Shown in pieces: positions 55,328 through 64,000 of a DNA stretch of 64,000 bases (its first letter is position 1; the number at the start of each line of letters is the position of its first letter). The stretch lies in contig NC_080572.1 of NCBI RefSeq assembly GCF_030247185.1, positions 296,904,314 through 296,968,313 on the forward strand, read 5' to 3'. Source of the DNA: Malaya genurostris (lineage: Eukaryota; Arthropoda; Insecta; Diptera; Culicidae). The notes beneath the pieces were generated by a model. That model did not search any database and was not told the DNA's origin. It worked only from the letters and a program-made list of their open reading frames with translations. Made by a program: the position numbers and the translations under genes.

Positions 55328-57010
55328 GTCAACTAAGAGGTCGAGATCTCAGAGATGGCTGGACCGATTTTGATCAAACTAGTCGCAAATGAAAGGTCTC
55401 CCCGTCACCCAGAACGCTATTGAATGGTTTTGAGATCGGATGTTTACTTTTTGAGTTATACGGAGTTTTATGTTTTTTGACAGTATCTGTCACAATTGAC
55501 CTTGAAAACAGGATATGTTTCCAGACTTAGATTTCGCTCGGTAATACCTATCCAACAAGCCATAGATTGTTAAAATCCGTCCATTTTTAACGGAGATATC
55601 GATATTTTTGTGTAAGCGACTTTTCCCCCTATTCCAGCAGTAGGAGTTTTGAGCGCTATATTACAAAGCAATGCTTGGGAGCAACGTGAAACGCGATTTT
55701 TTATACTGTTACATACAATTGTTTCTAAGTACCAAAAAGACTGTGTACAGTATCCTTTTTTATGACATTTTGCCTCGGACCGATTTTAGCACGGTTCGTT
55801 TTTGGCAACATAATCGTTCGAATATGGCATTTGTAAACCAGATGATATCAGCATTTTCGAGTTGAAAGTAATTCCATAATTATATTGATTTAAACTACTT
55901 ACAGCAATAAATGCTGGAAGAACATGACTTCCATATACCATACGACTCCATTCGTCGAGATCAGCAAATGCGTGTGTGACAAAAAATTTCACTCAATTTT
56001 CTCGGAGATGGCTAAACCGTTTCCTACAAACTCAGATTCATATGAAAAGTAGTATACTCCCAAATAAGATTCCTGAATTACGTTTGGATCCGACTTCTGA
56101 TTGCGGAACCACGGTTATGTGAAACGAAATTAAAATAATTAAAATAATTCATTTTTCTCGTAGATGGCCGAACCAATCTAAGATTCAAATTAAATCTAAG
56201 AATCATCTATGATTCACATGAGAGGTCTTAAAATCCTATAAAACCTCTTACTTTTTAGTCAGATCCGACTTCTGGTTTAGAAAATGCAGGGTGATTAGTA
56301 TAAAAATGTCCATTTCACATAAATTAATCAGGTTTAACGGGTTTGCAGATTTGGATAGTCGATTACCAAATAAATTTATTTCAGTTTGAGCGGTATTCGT
56401 TTTTGGATTCGGAATGTACCCCCAAATTTTAATTCGCACTACAATTTCTCAAAGATGTCTACACACTGCTCAGGTGAATTTAACTGATTTCGGCTACACC
56501 GATTTTAGAATTCCGGTTCCAGTATCGAATCGATTCTCAAAGCTCAAATCGAACTTCAAAAACAAATATTACAGGACTTAAGGTCCCATACAAAATTGGT
56601 GAATTTTATCCGATTCTGAAATTACAGATGATGAGTTTATAAATTTCATGTAAATTGTTTGGCGTAATAATTTATGGCCATTCGAATCATTTTGGGCTAT
56701 GCTAATTCCTGAATACCGGCTCTGGAAGTACCATAAATAATGACGAAAAACTCTAAAGTGGAACTTACTTCGACATCTCATGGAATGTTCAATCGATTGT
56801 CGCACGCTAAGATTGAAATTCGATATGTTTTGCAGTTTCGGCATCACAGGGTAATGAGTGATTAAAATCTCAATTTGCCGTTTAAAACGACGATAATTAA
56901 AATAATGTCATGAGAACTAAAACACCTAAGAATATCCATGCAAAAACACATGCGTATTGATAAAAAAAAGGTATCATCTCACTGCTAGGTGGATTAATCG
57001 CGTTTTTGTA
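55090..57010 (+). repeat. Dispersed mosquito-type repeat, long compound copy
   Basis: It starts with an end block of a preceding copy (GAGAAAGGCATCAATCATTA, ACCACCAGGTGG). The left block follows (GACCCGGAGGGCC, GATTCAGCTCGACGAACTG and a TG run), then units with GAGATGGCTGGACCGATTTT. A second left block appears near 55,930 (CATACCATACGACTCCATTC-like, CGTCGAGATCAGCAAATG), then more units, ending CACTGCTAGGTGGATTAA near 56,985. So two copies lie head to tail. Confidence 0.78.
55275..55326. repeat. (TG)n microsatellite inside the dispersed repeat
   Basis: About 26 TG repeats at the site where other copies have a short ATGTCTGTATGTGTATG tract. Confidence 0.97.
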
Positions 57011-57430
57011 AATAAAACGGTATAGAATTCGCTAAATGTTTCCGAAGTGTGGAAAAATATGTCAGTTTAATTCATATTCAAGTCATCCAATCATGTCTCT
57101 GAAATTAGCCACCCGTGGTTTTCCCTTAGTTATCAAATTTTGTCAACGTTTTACATCTGGTTGTTCTAGTTTACTTAATTATTTCTTTTCTCACAATTTT
57201 ACCACAAAATGATTTCTTATCTATTTTCATATATTGGCTTCAAAGAAAAGTTTTATCTGGATGCAAATGTGACAGTGAAAAAGCTTCTATATGTGGGAAT
57301 TTCAAAGGCACAATAATTAACAAAGTTCAACAGACAAAGTAGTTATTAAATGCAACATAAAAAGTGACATCAAAATTCGAAAAAAATTTAGACTCGAAAG
57401 TGTGACAAATTCTGCAATGACCTCGTTAAG
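57011..57430. other. AT-rich spacer
   Basis: A stretch near 57,080 (AAGTCATCCAATCATGTCTC, AGCCACCCG) resembles 25,033-25,065; otherwise nothing. Confidence 0.45.
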
Positions 57431-59764
57431 TAAGCTTCTATAACCTCACACCGCATCAGTAGAACGGCATTAAGCACATGCTTCCGACAAAACAACTGCA
57501 CACCTCAGCCAATTTCAATAGAACGTGTTCTCCCTGACAACGACAATACCCGATACCTGGTCGTGTCCGTGTCTGAAAGATTCATACTTTGGAAGCGTTC
57601 CGAATCCAAAGAGGACAGAATCAAGCGCTGCACAAGTCGTACGATCCGGAGCTAATCTAATTCCAGTTCACTCGCCACAGTACATAACATCATCCGGTGA
57701 ACTTGCCCCGAGTACCTAGCATACACACACACACATACGTCACGATCCCTATCAGCGTGGAATCTCCGGGCTAGGAACCGAACTGAAGTTGCTTGGCTAT
57801 GATGGCCTGCCAATCATAGCATCACAGCTCTTGGCTCAAATTTTCCCTATTCTCACATGGGTTAATTTATTCATGATGCATTTCATCTCCAGAGAAACAG
57901 CAGCAGCAGCATCAGCAGCTGTTTGGTTTTCTGCATCAATCTCGAGATTTCATCGGCATGTCGGTACCGAAACTATCGTCCATCTTTTCGAGTACAAAAA
58001 TGTCCGCCAGGTGAAATTGAGTGGGTCAAACAAATGTTGGGGTCGGGTTGCAAAGGATCCAACATTCAATTTGCATGGGAAATCAAAGTGTTTTGCAAAG
58101 ACGAACGGTCCATCGCCTGGGTATAATTCTTAGTTCAAATATTATCGTTCGAGAATGTGCTGTGAAAAACATGGATAATTAAATCAATCCATGCCGTACA
58201 GGAGAAATACGAGCTAATTGGCTCGAATGCTCGAATCGGGATTTAAATGCTTCAGTTGATTTCAGCAGTTGCATCATCGCGGTTTTTTACGAGAAGGAAA
58301 GAAAGAGGAACGGGTGCGAAAAGTGAATAAAAACAAACACCGATGCTCAGACAGAAAAGCGCTCCGTTTTGAACACACGCAATAGAGCGCAACAAGAGGC
58401 TCGCGGCTTGCAAAAAGTGGCCACTTAATCAAAATTGATGTACATCAACTCGGCGTATGATGTTTGTTTCGGATTGCGTTCGGTCGTACCTGGCCGTAGC
58501 CTGAATCCGGACGGAACCGGATGATGGGTTGGGTATCGCTACGCTAGAGGCACATCAATGCACACAACGAATGCCGTGGAAGAATGTGTTGCTGAACTAA
58601 TCGTCATGGGGCTGAGCTGGGCTGGTCTGGTGAACCACTTCGTCGTTCCGCTGGTTTATTGTACAAAACTATCGAAATGGAATTTCACACGATTAACACG
58701 GCGGTTCATAACAACGCTTCCGGATAGATGAGATTTGACTAACGTTTTGCAACGTAATTGTGTAAACAAATAAAAATTAGCCCCGAATTGGCACGGTTTC
58801 CAAAAGGGTTCGATTCAAGGTTTAACATCGCATCGATAAATAGCCTCCTGTTGGATAAACAAACCTCCTGGACAGTTTAATACCGAACAATAACGGATAT
58901 CACGTTGCTAAACCACTGCATGCTAAAAAAATAAATCAAACCGCACACGACAGCTGGGATGCAGCATGGAAAGCGTCGGCTCAAAAGCGGCACTTCGGTC
59001 GATCAGCAGCAGAATAACACGTTATCGAACCTATCGGGACAGGAAAATGTAGATTATTGCGGTGTTTTTATTGACATGGACAGCTGCAGCGTGACAGAAA
59101 TGTCACCCCGTGCTCCGACCGACACCAACTTTGACCGGAGACCCTCGATAACGGCATCGGTGACGAATTTTCTTCTCTCTCTCTCTCTGTTCCTTCTGGT
59201 GTATAAACAATCCCATCATATTTGAATGACCGAAACAGCTTGGAGTGAGCCATCTCACACTCATGGCGCTCCATCAGCAGATAGGCCTTTCAACATGTAC
59301 GAACTCGTATCGTAATCATCTGATTATGCTTTCCGACGGTCGGTCGGTCGGATGGTCAGTATCATAAAAAACACAAACAGAACGCGCCAGAGGAAGGGAC
59401 GTTAATGTTTTATAAACATAAATCATTGCGATAATTTGTCGGAACCGAGCAACGCGGGTCAGTGGCGCTACCGGTTCGAGTTTATCAGCTGCTAAAATCT
59501 GGCGATGGTGTATGTTTCCAAATTAACAATTTCATTTACGGCTGTACGAAAGTCCGCGGTGATCAGACGAGCTCTTTCAATTGGAAGGGCGAGTGTCAGT
59601 AATCAATAAATGTTTATGTATTTCTGTTCTGAGTGAAAAGATTTTGTGAGTATCTGTTGGTTATTTTATGGAAATTGATAGAAAACATTCTGGTGCCTGA
59701 AACCAATCTCAACTGAACAATTTTCCCGCAAAACAATCAACTCAACGCAGAAAACAAATCTGTT
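57431..59764. other. Unique-looking DNA, no gene recognised
   Basis: Less AT-rich. Short frames only (57,789-58,133; 57,923-58,126; 58,959-59,225). A CAGCAGCAGCATCAGCAG run sits at about 57,900. No domain, RNA gene or repeat family was seen. It may be intron or regulatory DNA. Confidence 0.45.
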
Positions 59765-60036
59765 ACCAGTAACTTCAATCGGAAAGGAGAATCGTTTCGA
59801 CATTGACTTCAGAAAAAGTTTGTACTCGACCGTCAGTAAGTAAAATTAAAGCCTTGCAGAAGAATGAAAATGCCCTGCGTCGAAAGAAGGTACAAGAGCT
59901 GCAGTTGAATAAGTTCAATAACGCATTATACATCATGTTCATTCTCAAAAACGAAGTGGAGGCGGAAAATAATAAAGCCTTCTGCGTTGAGTATAACAAT
60001 GTTATGTTTAACATACCTGTGTTTTCAATATTTTAG
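59765..60036 (+). pseudogene. Fragment of LINE ORF1 related to 43.0-44.1 kb
   Basis: The plus frame reads KVQELQLNKFNNALYIMFIL and then FCVEYNNVMFNIPVF. These align by eye with VHLLQCNKTNNVVYIQFYKE and YVEHENIKYNIPVY of the ORF1 remnant at 43-44 kb, in the same order and spacing. The fragment ends in a stop at 60,034 and is followed directly by the dispersed repeat end block. About 75 codons survive and flanking domains are absent. Confidence 0.55.
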
Positions 60037-60039
60037 ACA

Positions 60040-60240
60040 TTTCTTCATTCAAACCTGTTTTTATCCACCTGGTAGTGTAATGGTGCCTTTCTCATTAACA
60101 TTTCACGAGAAATCGATGCAAGTTTCATTTTGGATAACTGTTTCCGGAATCTGAAGACTGTCGAAGTCGCAGTTTTTAAGGCCATAAAATAGCCAGACCT
60201 ATAGGTTCGAATAGTTTTACAATATTATTCGAACTTTGGT
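60040..60240 (-). repeat. Dispersed mosquito-type repeat, reverse end fragment
   Basis: The end block TTTATCCACCTGGTAGTGTA and ATGGTGCCTTTCTCATTAAC is followed by part of one unit (GTTTCCGGAATCTGAAGACT). Confidence 0.75.
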
Positions 60241-60248
60241 CACCAATT

Positions 60249-61290
60249 AGACAGTAAGGAGTGTATCGTAAATAAGCTATCCACAAATGTTTATTTCCAA
60301 TTATGATAAAAAACGATACTTTATTCAAACTAAAAATTGATCCTTTATTGTACGAGGTTAAACTTGAGCATAATGAAAACCAGATGAAATTTAAGTTATT
60401 CCTTCACGAATTTTCGAACTTTTGATCCAACGCTCTTCATCAAGTTCCGGACAAGTGTTGCATCGCATTTTTTGGACGCTTGAGCCCAAATTTTTTTGAG
60501 TTCCTGCATGTTCCCAGCTGCCTTACCAGTCTTCTTGAAGATTCTCTTCACGATTGCCCAGTAACGTTCGATGGGTCGAAGCTGAGGGCAATTTGGTGGA
60601 TTGATATTTTTCTCAACGAAATTTATACCCTTTTCCGCAAGTCGTTTGAGAGTGGTTTTGGCATAGTGAGCCGACGCTAAATCCTGCCAAAATAGTGGAG
60701 GTGTACTATGCTTCTTATATAAAGGCAGCAATCTCTACTGGAGACACTCAGATCGATAGATTTCTGCATTTACAGTTGCAGTAGTGTAAAAAAATGGTTG
60801 ACTTCAAACCACAGGAACATATTGCTTGCCATACCAGTACCTTTCGACCGAATTTCTCCACTTGAATCGACCAGTCCGCATCGCTCACATCCGCCCCAAC
60901 GACGACAGTAAAGTATTGTGGATCTGTAAGGTTTTTTGAGTCCTCCTTTATATAAGTCTCATCGTCCATCAAAACCCATGCATTTGGACACTGTAAAAGA
61001 TACGGATACAATTTCCGGGCCCTTGTGGCTGCTCGCTTCTTCTGTTCTACACCTTATTTCGAGATTTTCTACTTCTTGTAGGTCTTCGGGTGATTTCGCC
61101 TCTTGATACACTGGATCATTCCGACACTCATTCCTGTTGTTTTGGCCAAATCACGTATTGACATTGATTTGTTCTTCATGATTAGAGATACCACTTTCTG
61201 GTCCAGGTAGCTCATCAAAAAAATAGTGTTCCCGAACTTATTGAAGATGGTTTTAACACTGGCATGATGAATTTTAGTCATTTTCTGTTT
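60249..61290 (-). pseudogene. Near-complete ITmD37E transposase, 5' end lost
   Basis: The 3' terminal repeat (AAGGAGTGTATCGTAAATAAG, near 60,254) matches the 5' end of the copy at 6.82 kb. From 61,281 the minus strand gives KIHHASVKTIFNKFG, KNKSMSIRDLAKTTGMSVGM and IKRRNHPKTYKK. After a frame change come WVLMDDETYIKEDSKNL (first Asp) and FGRKVLVWQAICSCGLKS. After another, 60,731-60,396 reads LFWQDLASAHYAKTTLKRLA (second Asp) and NINPPNCPQLRPIERYW (Glu, 37 residues later), with a normal C-terminus LMKSVGSKVRKFVKE. All three catalytic residues survive. The first N-terminal HTH and the 5' terminal repeat are replaced by unrelated repeat at 61,292. At least two frameshifts make it inactive. Confidence 0.9.
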
Positions 61291-61291
61291 A

Positions 61292-61397
61292 AGGTGAAAA
61301 TCCCATAGTATACAGTGTCGGTATTCAACCGAAGCTTCGAGAATCGAAAAAGACAGAAAAAGGCTTCACAATGACTTTTACCTGTTGGTGCTCGAAT
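61292..61397 (+). repeat. Dispersed repeat shared with 12,930-13,040
   Basis: Same ordered blocks as at 12.93 kb (GAAAATCCCATAGTAT.CAG, CGGTATTCAACCGA, GACTTTTACCTGTTGGTGC). It starts exactly where the DD37E element is broken. Confidence 0.8.
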
Positions 61398-61444
61398 TTG
61401 TAGTAGATTTTTCCGAGTCATGTAAAAAAACACGGAAAAAATTA

Positions 61445-61735
61445 TAATATAATAATCAACCCGTAATTCCGGAACCGGAAGTCCGTAAAGGTAATATGGG
61501 ATTGTATGACCCTTCATTTGAACCTAAACTAGTGAAAATTGGATGAACAGTCTCTGAGAAAATCGAGTGCATTTTCTAATTCATTTTGCATATTTTACCC
61601 CCTAACTTCGGAATTGGAAGCGGAATCCGGGGGAAATTGAACAGCAGGTTAAGAGACTAGAAGCCCTCATCGACTAGAAAATCGAGTGCATTTTTTCAAA
61701 ATTTTTTGTACATTTTATATTTTGTGTTTTTATTT
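61445..61735 (-). repeat. Dispersed mosquito-type repeat, two reverse units
   Basis: ATTCCGGAACCGGAAGTCCG, TTTGAACCTAAACTAGTG, CAGTCTCTGAGAAAATCGAG, then a second partial unit with ATCGAGTGCATTTTTTC leading into the TTG array. Confidence 0.8.
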
Positions 61736-61752
61736 TTTTTTGATTTTATATT

Positions 61753-62914
<1,162 letters not shown>

Positions 62915-64000
62915 CATTTATCTGTTTTTTACTGCATATAATATTGTGTTTCTATTCTGAATAATATAAACTGATTGTAAAATTTAAACTTTTCTACAAC
63001 TGTAAAGTTTGTGGCAATAAATTCTGTGGGTTAGCTCAATCTATTACCATAGTTTCAGTCACGATTGTTTTCGTCCATTTTAAATATATTCGATAAAAAT
63101 AGTAACTGGAGACCGAACGACTCGAACAGTTATTTGCGAAGCAGTGGTTTTTGTTCGTCGTAAAAACACTGTACTCCGTTATGTCCGGCGCATTCGTAAT
63201 GACACTGTCAAGAGCCCGGAGCAAACGCGGTTAGACCATCAGTACATACAAGCAAGCACTACTTTTTGTTTTTTTTTTTTTTTGGAACCAATATAAATCA
63301 AACCGACTGTTGAAAATAGACCACTGAGGCTAGGTCTTGGTCAACACAAAACGGTGTAAATAGTGTCAAGATAGCATGGAGAGACTCGTAGAACTAGCTC
63401 GAACCAATGGAACCCGAGAAGCTCGTATAAAAGAGTACGGCCAGCAATTGTGACGCAAGCCGCGGTTTGCATCACTTAAAATGCTACCGCGGTGCGAAAC
63501 AAACTGACTCACAGCGAGACGGCAAAACATGAAACATTAACATAAACTTATGTAATTAACAAAGTCTTTTCCCCACAGCCCACTTTGATATGTTTTTGTT
63601 CTAGTCCTCCAGTCCAGTACGGTGCTGCTGAAGTGACAGTTAGTTGATAATCGGTGCGGGCAAGGCAGTGGAAGTCAACTGGGAGCGAGGAGGTTCTACT
63701 CGTTCTACTTACGTTCGAGACAAATGTCTTTCGGATAATTGATGGATAAAGTACCGCAAGAGAACCACATTGTGGTTTACGGACCGGTCGGTACAGTTGT
63801 CGTTAGTGACTAAAATGCGATTACCGGTTACAGTCAGAGGAAATTTCTCACGCCCAGCTTTGCGGTAATGTTTGCTTTTTTATTTCTTGCCCGTCCAGGT
63901 GATGATGACCATGATGATGGTATTTTATGATGGTCTCTTTATGCTATGTGCAGTCACTGCCTTTTAGGCTTCGAGCAAATGGTTTTGTCGGATGAATGGA
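62915..64000. other. Unique-looking DNA at window end, no gene recognised
   Basis: From about 63,030 the sequence is less AT-rich and free of the repeat families seen elsewhere. Short frames only. A TATA-like motif lies at 63,426. A gene may start here or beyond the right edge, but no exon can be supported. Confidence 0.45.
63426..63433 (+). promoter_or_regulatory. TATA-box-like TATAAAAG
   Basis: TATAAAAG in GC-richer, repeat-free context (GAAGCTCG before, AGTACGGCCAGCAATTGTG after). No clear initiator or downstream coding start within the next 300 bp supports it, so it is only a candidate. Confidence 0.2.

Noticed and set aside
63520..63800. ATG codons downstream of the TATA-like motif considered as a gene start
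   Set aside because: Frames close within a few codons.

Overview
The window looks like repeat-dominated, AT-rich, non-coding DNA from a dipteran insect, most probably a mosquito. The basis is the set of mobile elements. There are several ITmD37E (DD37E) transposase remnants, a group described mainly from mosquitoes, and many mariner (DD34D) remnants. There are also non-LTR retrotransposon pieces, a tRNA-derived SINE, and a dispersed repeat built on blocks such as GAGATGGCTGAACCGATTTT and CCGGAACCGGAAGTCGGAT that I associate with mosquito genomes. I see no bacterial gene organisation, no rRNA, no CRISPR and no securely identifiable host gene. The longest open frames are all artefacts of simple repeats.

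Layout. 1-8 kb: a (CTCTGTT)n array, an inverted-repeat-bounded segment holding a Tc1/mariner-like remnant, and two truncated DD37E copies either side of a foldback complex. 9-17 kb: a 720-bp (ACTACTTT)n array, a possible orphan exon, a hAT-like MITE with an 8-bp target duplication, and a 1.1-kb A-tract minisatellite. 20-24 kb: a 5'-truncated I-clade-like LINE (RT plus RNase H, minus strand) whose RNase H domain is split by a foldback element carrying tRNA-like sequence in its arms. 24-32 kb: a GAATTC/TTCnnGAA-rich tract, mariner remnants and RT fragments. 32-46 kb: the dispersed repeat, a 1.5-kb (TCTTTCTG)n array, more mariner and DD37E remnants, a candidate solo LTR, a small candidate gene split by a SINE with an 18-bp target duplication, a LINE ORF1 remnant, a MITE and a 925-bp non-autonomous Tc1 element. 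46-64 kb: quiet unique DNA, a 9-mer satellite, a TCATGA-rich MITE beside (TA)n, a mariner with intact ends but broken transposase, a near-complete DD37E element, a 1.16-kb (TTG)n array and more unique DNA.

The window records repeated nesting of elements. The clearest insertion histories are the foldback in the LINE, the SINE in the small candidate gene, the LTR in a DD37E remnant and the MITE in a dispersed-repeat copy. No set of genes here works together as a pathway. The most promising unusual signals are the tRNA-bearing foldback, the evenly spaced CAGGTAAGTA motifs in the LTR, the SINE-broken gene, the mariner deletion that leaves a clean DNA-binding-domain frame, and the phase-0 open stretch at 11.8 kb.
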